Below, in pieces: positions 10,077-20,576 of a stretch of 64,000 nt of DNA. The notes beneath the pieces are model-generated. The model made no database searches and was not told where the DNA came from. It was given only the letters and a program-made list of their open reading frames with translations. The stretch comes from Alteromonadaceae bacterium (lineage in GTDB: Bacteria > Pseudomonadota > Gammaproteobacteria > Enterobacterales > Alteromonadaceae): NCBI GenBank assembly GCA_027013165.1, contig JALUXV010000530.1:62001-126000 (forward strand), in the 5' to 3' direction. Numbering within the stretch: position 1 is the stretch's first letter; each line of letters opens with the position of its first letter. A program made the position numbers and the translations under genes.

Positions 10077-13014
10077 GAGCTCCGATGTTGTAGCGTGGTT
10101 CAACATCGTAAATGCCTATCAGCATGTTTTGATGGCGGCCGTGAGAGCGAACGTACTCGCCTGTTACGTTTATACCCTCAACAAATACCTCTAGGTCTTC
10201 AGTCACTTGATAGCGAACGTTCACATCTAATTGGTTGTATGCCTCGATGTAAGTTGGGTTGTTACCACCATTGCCGTCAATTGTTCCTGAAAGGAATTCG
10301 TCTCGCCAGTTCCATGCGGCACGCACTTCCCAACCTTCATTTTCATAGAAAAGTACCGCGTTTGCCGTATCACTTAGACCCAACAATACGAATTGTGTAT
10401 CTTGGCTGTAGTTGTCATAGTTAACGTCACCATCTACCGCCGTGTAGTTAAGGATGACACCGAAACCAGTTTCACCAAAGAGATGCTGTACGGCGAATTC
10501 AAAACCATCTACCGAGCGAGAGGTATCAGCATTAACTGCCTGTGTCACTGTAATTGGTAGAAGCGGATCTTCACCGTCGATACCCACAATCTCGCCTGCA
10601 TCATTTACCCAACCTTGGTCGAGGAAGTATTGACGAATTGTGCCCAAATCTTCTGATCCCGTTGCACTAACAGCTTCTAGATAACGTGGACCACCTATCG
10701 GATTCGCTATATCAAACAAGGTGTCGGTAAATGTTGCTTGGCCAATAAAGTTATCTACGGTTTTCTTAAAGTAACCTGCAGACACATAGCTACCTTCACC
10801 ATAGTAGTATTCGGTAGATAAGTCGTAGTTAGTCGATTCATAAGGCATCAGACCTGGGTTACCCGATTGACCTGTTCCTCCATTAAATCGGGCTAATTGA
10901 TTAACCGTTAAGCCACCTTGAATATCAGCATACCCCGGACGTGTAATTGTTGTGCTATACGACGCTCGAGCAATCCAGTCTTCCATCACTTCAACTTTAA
11001 AGTCGATTGAAGGTAGTAAATGGTCATAACTACCTTCGAGTGTAGTGAAAGTGAATCCGTCTTCACGAATACCAAATTCGTTCGCGCCGTCCCATGCTAG
11101 GTATGACACATTTGGTACTTTTGCACTTGATTCTACTTCTGTGTCTTCGTAGCGAAGACCAACGGAAAGCCACGCTGGCATATCGCCCAAATTAAACTCA
11201 AGGTTGGCTTGAACGTAAGCAGAGTATTGTGTTTCCTCAACCGTACGGTCTACCGCATATTCTGGGTCCATACAAAGTATGGTGCCACACGGGCTAATGG
11301 TTTCGCCATTAGCTGTTGCGATAGCAGAGATTGCGTTGATGAGGTCGCTCATGCTAGACGCATAGTAGAAGGGTTCTAGGTTCGCACCATTGCTCCCTAA
11401 TACATCATCAAACATGCTTGGAAGATCTTTTTGTACAAAGATATCGTCTGGATAGTCATCTGGCGTGCCGTAACCACCCCAAGTGTCACGCTGCGCATTT
11501 GAGTAAGCAGAACGGTTTTTCGCATCCATAACCGCTAAGCCAAAATCTATGCTTGTGACTATGCTATCGTCGAAATAGTAGTTGCCGCGGAACTGAAGTT
11601 GGTCGATTTCAGACTTCATGTAACTGTTGCGGAACGATAGACCTGATGTAGACATACGGGCAGGGTCAAGGCCACTCACACCATCTACATAAGTGATATC
11701 CATAACAGGGAAATCTTGTGAATAATCAACTTCTGTCGAAACCCGGTCGAAACTTACCGCACTGATCACGTTATTCGAACCCAAGTTATTTTTCGGGCCA
11801 CCCTCTGCTTGAGATGAGTGATAATCAAGCTCTAAGGTTAGGTTGTCACTGGCAATCCACTCAACATTTAAACCAAGAGACTTATTTTCATTGACCGTGG
11901 TGTAATCACTGGTACCTAAACCCACATCACAGCAAGTCGCATCTGCATAAATCACTGGGCCAATAATAGAACCAACGGTGTTAGTACCTTCGGTATACTC
12001 GCCATACGTCGGAACACCATTAAACCAGGTAGATAGCTGTTGGCGCTGTGTTTGTGTTTCTAGCTCTGAGTAGGTGTAATCTAAGGTTGCAGTAATGTCG
12101 TCGTTAGGTGCATATTGCAACGTAAGCTGACCGTTAACACGGGTACGACTAACTTCGTCAAAGTTGTACGCTAGGTTTCTTGGTACAGAGTAAAGATCAT
12201 TTTCGCCCGGAGGGTTAATGAAACTGCCATCCTGAGGCAGTGAACCCCAATCACCACCGTTGCCTTTAATGGTATACCAACCACTACCGGTTTCAGCACT
12301 TGCCAATCCACTGTCACGTTGTTGATAAGAGCCAATAAGCTGAATACCAAAGGTATCGTCATTAAACGTTTTACTGTAGATACCCGATACTTCTGGCGTT
12401 ACTGTGTCACCTTCTTGTGACGAGTTATCGATAACACCTTTAACGCCAAAGTTCGCAGTAACCCCTGGGTTACTTAATGGTTTGGCTGTAACCAAGTTAA
12501 TTACCGAGCCGATACCACCAGTAGGCTGACCTGCCAAGCTGGTTTTGTATACCTCTACTGCTGCAACACCTTCAGAAGCAAGGTTGCCAAAATCGAACGA
12601 ACGAGATGCAGACGCAGACGTTGCCTCGATATTTGCTGCCGGCATTTGACGGCCGTTCAATGTAACTAAGTTATAGTCGGGGCCCCAACCACGCACCGTT
12701 ACTCGGCTTCCTTCGCCGTTGCTGCGGTCAATTGATACACCTGAAATACGCTGTAGTGATTCAGCGAGGTTAGTATCAGGAAACTTACCAATATCTTCCG
12801 CAGAAATAGCGTCAACTACCCCTGATGCAGCTTTCTTGGTAAGCATTGCTTTTGTTAAGCTCTCGCGAATACCACTAACTTCTATAACCTCAAAGTCAGT
12901 ACCTTGCACACTTTCGCTTTCAGCTTCTTGTGCAACTAATGGCAATGACATTGCCCCTAGTATCAGTGACAGGCTCGTAGCAACCCGTGTTCTTTTAAAT
13001 GTAGTAGATTTCAT
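10063..13014 (-). CDS. TonB-dependent receptor, probable beta-glucan oligosaccharide uptake
   Basis: Signal peptide, plug domain (ISAEDIGKFPDTNLAESLQRISGVSIDR), terminal aromatic RYSF; adjacency to glycan genes. Confidence 0.92.
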   Translation of the reverse strand: MKSTTFKRTRVATSLSLILGAMSLPLVAQEAESESVQGTDFEVIEVSGIRESLTKAMLTKKAASGVVDAISAEDIGKFPDTNLAESLQRISGVSIDRSNGEGSRVTVRGWGPDYNLVTLNGRQMPAANIEATSASASRSFDFGNLASEGVAAVEVYKTSLAGQPTGGIGSVINLVTAKPLSNPGVTANFGVKGVIDNSSQEGDTVTPEVSGIYSKTFNDDTFGIQLIGSYQQRDSGLASAETGSGWYTIKGNGGDWGSLPQDGSFINPPGENDLYSVPRNLAYNFDEVSRTRVNGQLTLQYAPNDDITATLDYTYSELETQTQRQQLSTWFNGVPTYGEYTEGTNTVGSIIGPVIYADATCCDVGLGTSDYTTVNENKSLGLNVEWIASDNLTLELDYHSSQAEGGPKNNLGSNNVISAVSFDRVSTEVDYSQDFPVMDITYVDGVSGLDPARMSTSGLSFRNSYMKSEIDQLQFRGNYYFDDSIVTSIDFGLAVMDAKNRSAYSNAQRDTWGGYGTPDDYPDDIFVQKDLPSMFDDVLGSNGANLEPFYYASSMSDLINAISAIATANGETISPCGTILCMDPEYAVDRTVEETQYSAYVQANLEFNLGDMPAWLSVGLRYEDTEVESSAKVPNVSYLAWDGANEFGIREDGFTFTTLEGSYDHLLPSIDFKVEVMEDWIARASYSTTITRPGYADIQGGLTVNQLARFNGGTGQSGNPGLMPYESTNYDLSTEYYYGEGSYVSAGYFKKTVDNFIGQATFTDTLFDIANPIGGPRYLEAVSATGSEDLGTIRQYFLDQGWVNDAGEIVGIDGEDPLLPITVTQAVNADTSRSVDGFEFAVQHLFGETGFGVILNYTAVDGDVNYDNYSQDTQFVLLGLSDTANAVLFYENEGWEVRAAWNWRDEFLSGTIDGNGGNNPTYIEAYNQLDVNVRYQVTEDLEVFVEGINVTGEYVRSHGRHQNMLIGIYDVEPRYNIGARYSF

Positions 13015-13155
13015 TTGTTTCCCCAGCCGTGTTATTTACAGGCATACCTACTGTGCATTTGTGGTGTGCACTCGCAGCCTATTGTGTGACTTTGGTTCTG
13101 TGCATTGTGTCCGTTATTGTGTGTTGGCTTGAGTACCCTAATAAGCAAGCCACCA

Positions 13156-13169
13156 TGAAAGCGCTTACA
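13156..13169. promoter_or_regulatory. LacI-type operator
   Basis: TGAAAGCGCTTACA, upstream of the TonB receptor. Confidence 0.75.
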
Positions 13170-13187
13170 AATTTAAACAAACCTACT

Positions 13188-13201
13188 TGTAAGCGCTTTC
13201 A
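13188..13201. promoter_or_regulatory. LacI-type operator
   Basis: TGTAAGCGCTTTCA, 32 bp from the 13156 site and in opposite orientation. Confidence 0.75.
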
Positions 13202-13513
13202 CTAAAAATGTACGAATAATTGAAATGTAATGCAAGTGTTTTCCTTATGTTAATTACAAATAATTTGTTATGAAGATGTTAATGATAGTACAAAAATCCA
13301 CAACCAAAGCTAATAAAAGTAGGTTTAAAGATCACCTTAGAATACTCAAACAAACCACCAAACCCATGATTAAATGCAATAAAAACACAAAACAACCACG
13401 ACTCACTCAGGTTTTTAAAAAATTTTTAATGTGGACAAAGAAACCGACCAAATAGGCCTTTAAATTCACATTTGTATTACAATAAAGCTTGTATCCTTGC
13501 CTGTAAATCAAAA

Positions 13514-13527
13514 TGTAAGCGCTTGCA
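13514..13527. promoter_or_regulatory. LacI-type operator upstream of MFS-GH3
   Basis: TGTAAGCGCTTGCA. Confidence 0.75.
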
Positions 13528-13631
13528 TTTATGACTGTCGCATATATACTGACCAACAAGTTATTAACACATTGGCTTGGTTGTTTTTCAAAAAATTCTT
13601 TAAAACCAAGTACCTAAATTAGGGTTAGATC

Positions 13632-14876
13632 ATGGCTAATACAATGCAGGCAACATCAACACCTGCTCCCTCTCGTTCTCATACGGCGCTTTGGGCGCTA
13701 ACCTCTTTGTTTTTCATGTGGGGGTTTATCACAGCACTTAACGACATTCTTATCCCGCACCTAAAAGCATTGTTCGACTTAAGTTACACCCAAGCAATGC
13801 TAGTTCAATCGTGTTTTTTTGGTGCTTACTTTCTTGTATCTGTACCCGCAGGTAAATTGGTTAGTACTATTGGCTATCAGAAAGGAATATCCATAGGGCT
13901 TTGTACAGCGGCAGTGGGATGTATTCTTTTCATTCCATCGGCCATTTTTATTCAATATTGGATGTTCTTGGGTGCACTCTTTGTACTTGCCTCTGGCATT
14001 ACGCTTCTGCAAGTCGCTGCTAATCCATTGGTTACCTTAATGGGTGATCCAAAAACCGCCTCTAGCCGCTTAACTATGACACAGGCCTTCAATTCACTCG
14101 GTACGACTATTGCGCCAATCATAGGGGGCATTCTTTTATTCGGTGCCGGAGAACATATGGCGTCTGATGCCGATGCCAACGCGGTTAAAATTCCCTATCT
14201 AGCCCTCGCTGCTATTTTGGTCTTGTTAGCGGTAGTCATGGCAAAAGTTCCTTTACCTGAAAATCGAACTAGTAGTAGCGCTAACCACACCTCTCACTCC
14301 TCACTTAGTGCGTTAAAACATCGCCACCTTACGCTGGGCGTGGTAGGCATTTTCCTCTACGTAGGCGCCGAAGTGGCGATAGGTAGCTTTTTAGTCAATT
14401 ATTTTGGTCTAACAAGCATCATGGGGATGAGTGAAGGGCAAGCATCAACCTACATTGCTTATTATTGGGGCGGAGCAATGGTTGGAAGATTTATTGGTGC
14501 CGCTGTAATGCAAAAAGTAGCAGCGGGTAAATTATTAGCATTCAACGCAGTAGCGAGCTGTTCGCTTATATTACTATCGGTGATGAGTTCAGGTTCGCTT
14601 GCGATGTGGTCTATCTTGGCGGTGGGCTTTTGCAACTCTATTATGTTCCCAACAATTTTCAGCCTAGCGCTTAAAGATCTCAACAACCAAACAGCCCAAG
14701 CATCTGGCCTTTTATGCCTTGCTATCGTTGGCGGAGCAATAATACCCCTGCTTCAAGGCGTGCTAGCAGACATTTTTGGCGTTCAGTTGTCATTTTTACT
14801 CCCACTACTTTGCTACTTGTTTATCGGTTACTACGGCCTACGTGGATCAACACCTCAATTCAGTGCCGCGCAATAA
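13632..14876 (+). CDS. MFS sugar permease (FucP/GluP-like FHS family)
   Basis: ALWALTSLFFMWGFITALNDILIPHLKALFDLSYTQAMLVQ signature. Confidence 0.88.
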   Translation: MANTMQATSTPAPSRSHTALWALTSLFFMWGFITALNDILIPHLKALFDLSYTQAMLVQSCFFGAYFLVSVPAGKLVSTIGYQKGISIGLCTAAVGCILFIPSAIFIQYWMFLGALFVLASGITLLQVAANPLVTLMGDPKTASSRLTMTQAFNSLGTTIAPIIGGILLFGAGEHMASDADANAVKIPYLALAAILVLLAVVMAKVPLPENRTSSSANHTSHSSLSALKHRHLTLGVVGIFLYVGAEVAIGSFLVNYFGLTSIMGMSEGQASTYIAYYWGGAMVGRFIGAAVMQKVAAGKLLAFNAVASCSLILLSVMSSGSLAMWSILAVGFCNSIMFPTIFSLALKDLNNQTAQASGLLCLAIVGGAIIPLLQGVLADIFGVQLSFLLPLLCYLFIGYYGLRGSTPQFSAAQ

Positions 14877-14892
14877 ACAAAGGACACAAACA

Positions 14893-17427
14893 ATGAAAAA
14901 ACGCTCACTTTCACTCGCAGTTGCCGCACTAATTACGGTAGGCTGCCAAAAAACAACCACTCAAAATGAGGTAACAACGCCAACAACACCAACAGTAACT
15001 GACAGTCAAGTCCCAGACTTTTGGCCTCAAATTACTTTTAAAGCGCACAACAGTGATGAAGTTGAATCCCGAGTCGACGCATTGCTGGCAACTATGACCA
15101 TTGAGCAAAAAGTTGCCCAAATCATGCAGCCTGAAATTCGTGATGTCACCGTTGAAGACATGCGAACTTACGGCTTTGGATCATATTTAAATGGTGGTGG
15201 GTCATTTCCAAATCTAGATAAACATGCAACCCCAGATGATTGGGTTGCACTTGCAGAGGCCATGCACGAAGCTTCTGTTGACGACAGTATAGACGGTATT
15301 TCAATCCCAACCATGTGGGGCACGGACGCCGTACACGGTCACAACAATGTCATTGGAGCCACATTATTTCCGCATAATATTGGCTTAGGCGCTATGCGCG
15401 ATCCGGCACTCATCACTGAAATTGCCGCCGCAACCGCAAAAGAAGTTAGAGCAACAGGCATAGACTGGATCTTCGCACCAACTGTAGCCACCGCACGGGA
15501 TGACCGCTGGGGTAGAACATATGAAAGCTATTCGGAAGATCCAGAAGTTGTTGGTGAGTATGCCCATGCCATTGTTACTGGCATGCAAGGTGACATCAGC
15601 AGTGGCTACATAGATGACAGCCATGTGATTTCTACTGTAAAGCATTTTATCGGCGACGGCGGCACACAAGATGGCGATGACCAAGGCAATAATATTGCTA
15701 GCGAAGAAGAGCTCTTCAACATTCATGCACAAGGTTATGTTCACGGTTTGAATGCTGGTTCTCAATCAGTAATGGCATCATTTAACAGCTGGCATGGTAA
15801 AAAGATCCACGGAAGTAAGTACCTGCTAACTAATGTTTTGAAAGAGAAAATGGGCTTTGATGGGTTCGTCGTCGGCGACTGGAACGGCCACGGTCAGATC
15901 GAAGGCTGCTCAAACGAAAGCTGCCCTCAAGCTATTAATGCTGGTTTAGATGTTTACATGGTGCCTACAGGTGCATGGAAGCCGCTTTACGAGAATACTG
16001 TAGCTCAGGTGAAATCTGGTGTTATTCCGTTGTCGCGTTTGGATGACGCAGTACGCAGGGTGTTACGTGTAAAAATGCGTGTTGGCTTATTTGAGCAACC
16101 GTCACCGGCAAATCGCGCGTTATCTGGCGATCAAAGCATCATAGGTGCACAAGCCCATAGAGATATAGCACGAGCAGCGGTACGTAAATCACTGGTAATG
16201 CTTAAGAACCAAAACGGCCTTTTGCCATTATCGCCCACTATGAATGTTGTAGTTGCAGGTGATGGCGCTCACAACATCGGCAAGCAGTCTGGTGGCTGGA
16301 CAATTACTTGGCAAGGTACGGGTAATGAAAACAGTGATTTCCCAGGCGCAACCTCTATTTTTCAAGGTATTGAAAGCGCCGTAACTGCTGCGGGGGGAAA
16401 TGCCACATTATTGGAGTCAGCACCAACAAGTTACACCGATAACGAAAAGCCCGATGTGGCTATCGTTGTATTCGGTGAAACCCCTTACGCTGAAGGCAAT
16501 GGCGACATTTCTAACGTTGAATATCAGCGTGGCGACAAATCAGACCTTGCGCTTCTCAACAGTTTTAAAGCACAAGGGATTCCAGTGGTTTCCGTATTTA
16601 TCACCGGTCGCCCGCTGTGGGTAAACCCAGAACTGAATGCAAGCGACGCCTTTGTTGTCGCTTGGTTACCCGGGTCAGAAGGGCAAGGAATTGCTGACGT
16701 TATCTTTACCAATCAGCAAGGTGAAGTACAGTACCCCATGCAAGGAAAGTTATCTTTTTCTTGGCCCGCCTCCCCTACGCAAATCGTTAACAAGGGCGAT
16801 GGTCAAACACCGCTATTCGCCTATGGATACGGCCTTGGGTTTGGCGATGTTGATCCACTGAATACACCACTTTCAGAATCCCACGGCAACGATCAGCAAA
16901 ATCAATCTGAACCCCACGATATATACGTGCTTACATCACAAAAACCATGGCAACTTATGGTGAGAGATGCTGGTGGCGATACGCCAATGCTAAGTAATAC
17001 CGTATCTGGCGAACAGGTTAGGGTTAGAACCACAGATCGTAATGTGCAAGAAGACAGCTTACAAGCAACCTTTAGCGGACAAGGTACCGTTGGATTCTAT
17101 TCTCCATTTCCTGAAGATCTTCGCGACTTCGCTGGTGAATCAGCCGCATTGGTATTTGACGTCAAGCTAGGCACCGCTGCTGACAATCTGTCTATTGCCA
17201 TGAGTTGTGGTGGTGATTGCGTAACCTCGCTTCCACTATCAAACTTTGTGATTACCTCTACTGATTGGCAGACAGTGACCATTCCTACGTCATGTTTTGT
17301 CGGTCAAGGCATGTCTTTGTCTGAGGTTTACTCACCTTTTGCACTGTCAGCGACCAGCGCAAATGAATTAACCATTTCAAATATTCGCCTTGAACCTTCA
17401 ACTTCGGGAGACATGGCGTGTAACTAG
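14893..17427 (+). CDS. GH3 beta-glucosidase/exo-glucanase lipoprotein with C-terminal ExoP-like module
   Basis: Likely start MKKRSLSLAVAALITVGCQK (lipobox) inside the longer ORF starting 14776; GH3 motifs KHFIGDGGTQ and GFVVGDWNGHGQIEGC. Confidence 0.92.
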   Translation: MKKRSLSLAVAALITVGCQKTTTQNEVTTPTTPTVTDSQVPDFWPQITFKAHNSDEVESRVDALLATMTIEQKVAQIMQPEIRDVTVEDMRTYGFGSYLNGGGSFPNLDKHATPDDWVALAEAMHEASVDDSIDGISIPTMWGTDAVHGHNNVIGATLFPHNIGLGAMRDPALITEIAAATAKEVRATGIDWIFAPTVATARDDRWGRTYESYSEDPEVVGEYAHAIVTGMQGDISSGYIDDSHVISTVKHFIGDGGTQDGDDQGNNIASEEELFNIHAQGYVHGLNAGSQSVMASFNSWHGKKIHGSKYLLTNVLKEKMGFDGFVVGDWNGHGQIEGCSNESCPQAINAGLDVYMVPTGAWKPLYENTVAQVKSGVIPLSRLDDAVRRVLRVKMRVGLFEQPSPANRALSGDQSIIGAQAHRDIARAAVRKSLVMLKNQNGLLPLSPTMNVVVAGDGAHNIGKQSGGWTITWQGTGNENSDFPGATSIFQGIESAVTAAGGNATLLESAPTSYTDNEKPDVAIVVFGETPYAEGNGDISNVEYQRGDKSDLALLNSFKAQGIPVVSVFITGRPLWVNPELNASDAFVVAWLPGSEGQGIADVIFTNQQGEVQYPMQGKLSFSWPASPTQIVNKGDGQTPLFAYGYGLGFGDVDPLNTPLSESHGNDQQNQSEPHDIYVLTSQKPWQLMVRDAGGDTPMLSNTVSGEQVRVRTTDRNVQEDSLQATFSGQGTVGFYSPFPEDLRDFAGESAALVFDVKLGTAADNLSIAMSCGGDCVTSLPLSNFVITSTDWQTVTIPTSCFVGQGMSLSEVYSPFALSATSANELTISNIRLEPSTSGDMACN

Positions 17428-17479
17428 TCTGTTTTTGTTAGCGCGCTAGTCGTTGAGTTATTCGACTAGCACTCAGAAA

Positions 17480-17493
17480 TGTAAGCGCAAACA
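17480..17493. promoter_or_regulatory. LacI-type operator variant upstream of GH16
   Basis: TGTAAGCGCAAACA; one half-site conserved. Confidence 0.6.
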
Positions 17494-17559
17494 TGATTTA
17501 ACACTGGCGTGCTTGTATATGCTCACACCACGCCAATAAAACTCACTGAGGGCACAATA

Positions 17560-20259
17560 ATGAACTTGAAAAAGCATCCCTGCGCAGTTGCCTTAATTGC
17601 TGCGCTGACAACAACACTCTATGGGTGTAATGATGTTATCGAAAGCTCGGGTACCGCTGTCGAAGAGCCAGCACCAACCCCAGCTCCCGAGCCTGCGGCT
17701 CCCCAAACACCTGAAGAAGCGGGTTGGGAATTGGTATGGGCTGACGAATTCGACGCAGATACTCTCGATGACGCCAGTTGGAATGCATTGGTTGGTGATG
17801 GTACTGAATACGGAATTCCTGGTTGGGGTAACAACGAACTCCAGTACTACGAAGCAGACAATGCGTTTTTACAAGACGGTAAGCTCATTATTCAAGCCGA
17901 GTCTGACTCAGTGGGTGGGTACAACTACACTTCCGCACGCTTAACAACGGAAGGGAAAGTCGATGTAACTTTTGGTCGAATCGAAGCAAGTATTAAGCTT
18001 CCTGCCGGTCAGGGTACATGGCCTGCGTTTTGGCTGCTTCCCACCAACTCACCCTATGGTGCTTGGGCTGCTGGTGGCGAGATCGATATTCTTGAAGCCA
18101 CTAACCTTGGTGTTGATGGTAAAAATGAAATTTTAGGTACTATTCATTATGGCTCTCTTTGGCCGTTAAACAGATACAGTTCCGATACTTATACGCCAAG
18201 TGAGATTGTTTCTGACGATTTCCACCGCTACGCTATCGAATGGGAAGCGGGTGAAATACGCTGGTATATTGACGATACTCACTATGCCACTATGACCAAT
18301 GACAATTGGTTTAGCTACTATTGGGGTGGACAAGATACCGGCTTCACCACTAATGAAAATGCACCGTTCAATACGCCTTTCCATATCATTCTGAACGTCG
18401 CCATAGGCGGAAACTTACCTGGTGCACCTTCAAACGATTTAGCCCTTCCACTGCAAATGGAAGTCGACTATGTACGTGTTTACCAATGCCCTGCTGACAG
18501 TGAAACGGGTAGAGGTTGTGCATCAAATCTTTCCGATGCTGCCGATGTCCCCGCATCTACAGTGTATTCAGAAGAGGAACATACTCTCTTTGCTGACGGT
18601 ATTGGCGCATTAACGTGGCAAGGCACCGAAACCCAGACACGAGCATTGGGTATGAACTCATGGTGGAACAATGATGGCGCATTAACCTTTGACACACCTG
18701 ATATTGGTGGCGACCAAGGTACAGTGCTTGAAATTATTACGACCAACAGCGGTAACGTGTCTATTTACGCCGATGATGCAGAGACATTTGAACTTTACGG
18801 TGTGGGCACGTCTGCCGAGCCATGGGCACCACACAATGGTGAGCTGTCATTTGACCTTTATGTGGACAGTGCATCCACCGATCCTGAAGGCATGATTGCT
18901 ATCAAAATGGATAGTGGTTTCCCCAACCTTGGTTACATTAACCTTCCAGTAAGTGAGCTAACCATGGATGCATGGCAGCCCATTCACCTTAAGCTAAGCG
19001 ACTTACTCGCCAACCCCAATAATGGTGGTGGTAATCCACTCGACGTTAACAGCGTAGTTAGTCTATTCGTCGTAGAGCCTACGTCTTCTGCACACATTAT
19101 GCTCGACAATATCAAATTTAAGTGTGGCGCTCCGGGTAACAACAGCTGTGGTATTCGTCCACCAGCTCCACTAGTCAGCCAAGAAGAGTTAAACGTGTTT
19201 GTCGATTCTGTTGACGAGGCGTGGACACGAGGTATTGGTGCGTGGGATTCTCGCGCAGGGTTTGACTATTTTGACGGTACGGTTGATGGCAATAAAGTAA
19301 ACTGGCAAACCGTTGACCTTGATGGCAATACTGTCCTTGAAGTGAGCTTTGATGCCGATGCTAGCGTCAATGGTGTGTTCTACATTCAATCACTGGCAAC
19401 AATAGACCTTTCTGCTTATACCAATGGTTATGTGAGCTTTGATATTCGCGTTACCGACTATGGTACAAACACCACAGGTATGGCAATGAAGATTGACTGC
19501 TTCTTCCCCTGTACCAGTGGCGATCAGTCCCTCGGTGTAGTGGGCGACGGCAACTGGGAAACGGTTAACGTTCCTGTACAGCAGCTTATTGATGGCGGCT
19601 TAGATGTTACTAAGGTGAATACGGGTATTGTGATATTCCCCGCCCCTGACGACCAAGGTGGGGTTACCTTCCAGCTAGACAACATTGTTTGGACAGCGGG
19701 CGAGCCTGTTGAGCCTGAAGATCCCGTAGACCCTGCACCAACGCCTAGCGGTGACCTACTCATATTCAATGGTACCGACACGCCAGACCCAATGTTTACA
19801 CCAACCTTAAACGGTGTCACAGAAACATTGTTGGAAGACGAAGATACAAGCTACGGTACAGTTGCTGAATATGCGTTCAACATTAATCAAACCAATTTGG
19901 CTTATTTTGTTCAACCCGCTGGTTCTACTATCGACTTGTCGGCGTATAGCACAGGAACCATTGAGTTTGATGTGAAGCTAATAGCCGAACCAGACGTCGG
20001 TCTTGCAAACACTAACTTCTACGTGAAATTTGACAGCGTGTACCCAAGTACAAGTAGTGCCTTCCCTATCGAGCCACCAGAGTTAGGTGTTTGGAAACGC
20101 TATGTTATTTCAGTGGCCGATTTACTGGCAAACCCAACACCAAGTTGGGAACAACCAGCCAACATCAATGGCGTTGACGCAGCCTTTGTTATTGCACCAG
20201 ACTGGGGTACAGAACAAGGTACTGTTATCCGTATCGACAACATTGTTTGGAAGCAATAG
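17560..20259 (+). CDS. GH16 laminarinase-like lipoprotein with three C-terminal ExoP_C/CBM-like modules
   Basis: Lipobox LYGC; GH16 catalytic GGEIDILEAT; three repeats with IKMDSGFP / MKIDCFFP / VKFDSVYP and LDNIKF / LDNIVW / IDNIVW endings. Confidence 0.9.
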   Translation: MNLKKHPCAVALIAALTTTLYGCNDVIESSGTAVEEPAPTPAPEPAAPQTPEEAGWELVWADEFDADTLDDASWNALVGDGTEYGIPGWGNNELQYYEADNAFLQDGKLIIQAESDSVGGYNYTSARLTTEGKVDVTFGRIEASIKLPAGQGTWPAFWLLPTNSPYGAWAAGGEIDILEATNLGVDGKNEILGTIHYGSLWPLNRYSSDTYTPSEIVSDDFHRYAIEWEAGEIRWYIDDTHYATMTNDNWFSYYWGGQDTGFTTNENAPFNTPFHIILNVAIGGNLPGAPSNDLALPLQMEVDYVRVYQCPADSETGRGCASNLSDAADVPASTVYSEEEHTLFADGIGALTWQGTETQTRALGMNSWWNNDGALTFDTPDIGGDQGTVLEIITTNSGNVSIYADDAETFELYGVGTSAEPWAPHNGELSFDLYVDSASTDPEGMIAIKMDSGFPNLGYINLPVSELTMDAWQPIHLKLSDLLANPNNGGGNPLDVNSVVSLFVVEPTSSAHIMLDNIKFKCGAPGNNSCGIRPPAPLVSQEELNVFVDSVDEAWTRGIGAWDSRAGFDYFDGTVDGNKVNWQTVDLDGNTVLEVSFDADASVNGVFYIQSLATIDLSAYTNGYVSFDIRVTDYGTNTTGMAMKIDCFFPCTSGDQSLGVVGDGNWETVNVPVQQLIDGGLDVTKVNTGIVIFPAPDDQGGVTFQLDNIVWTAGEPVEPEDPVDPAPTPSGDLLIFNGTDTPDPMFTPTLNGVTETLLEDEDTSYGTVAEYAFNINQTNLAYFVQPAGSTIDLSAYSTGTIEFDVKLIAEPDVGLANTNFYVKFDSVYPSTSSAFPIEPPELGVWKRYVISVADLLANPTPSWEQPANINGVDAAFVIAPDWGTEQGTVIRIDNIVWKQ

Positions 20260-20280
20260 AACCTAGTTCCTTTGGTTAAA

Positions 20281-20307
20281 GTCCCGGCACCTGCCGGGCT
20301 TTTTTTG
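20281..20307 (+). terminator. Rho-independent terminator after GH16
   Basis: CCCGGCACCTGCCGGGCTTTTTTT. Confidence 0.85.
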
Positions 20308-20325
20308 GTTCAAACTCCAGAAATG

Positions 20326-20386
20326 ATGGGGCTCAGCTTCGGCATCCATGCCTCAGATGGCTATAAAACGTTCATCGCTCCCTCTT
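20326..20386 (+). repeat. Dispersed intergenic repeat, copy 1 (half element)
   Basis: ATGGGGCTCAGCTTCGGCATCCATGCCTCAGATGGCTATAAAA..., near-identical to 62818-62878. Confidence 0.75.
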
Positions 20387-20576
20387 TAATATGCCGGCTG
20401 TAAAAAGTGTAGGCCTTTCCCACCTACATCTGACTTTCTCTTGTTATCTACCGATAACTTCTGCAATAGGCGAGAACCAAGGGTGACAAGGGTTTTCAAG
20501 CAGTAAAAATTGATTAAATCGTTAAAAAAGGGGATGCTTTTACCCATAAATCGCCATTATCTACTGATAAAGTCAA

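Noticed and set aside
13270-13455. 61-aa Lys/Thr-rich ORF in the divergent intergenic region
   Set aside because: Composition reflects AT-rich DNA; no clear ribosome-binding site or domain. The region is better explained as a promoter/operator zone.
14776-14892. N-terminal extension of the GH3 ORF
   Set aside because: The extension overlaps the upstream MFS gene and would bury the lipoprotein signal peptide; ATG 14893 is the better start.
20281-20307. GC-rich hairpin near repeat copy 1 as its missing left arm
   Set aside because: CCCGGCA/TGCCGGG does not match the AGAGGG...CGAAGGAC arm of copy 2; it is an independent terminator.
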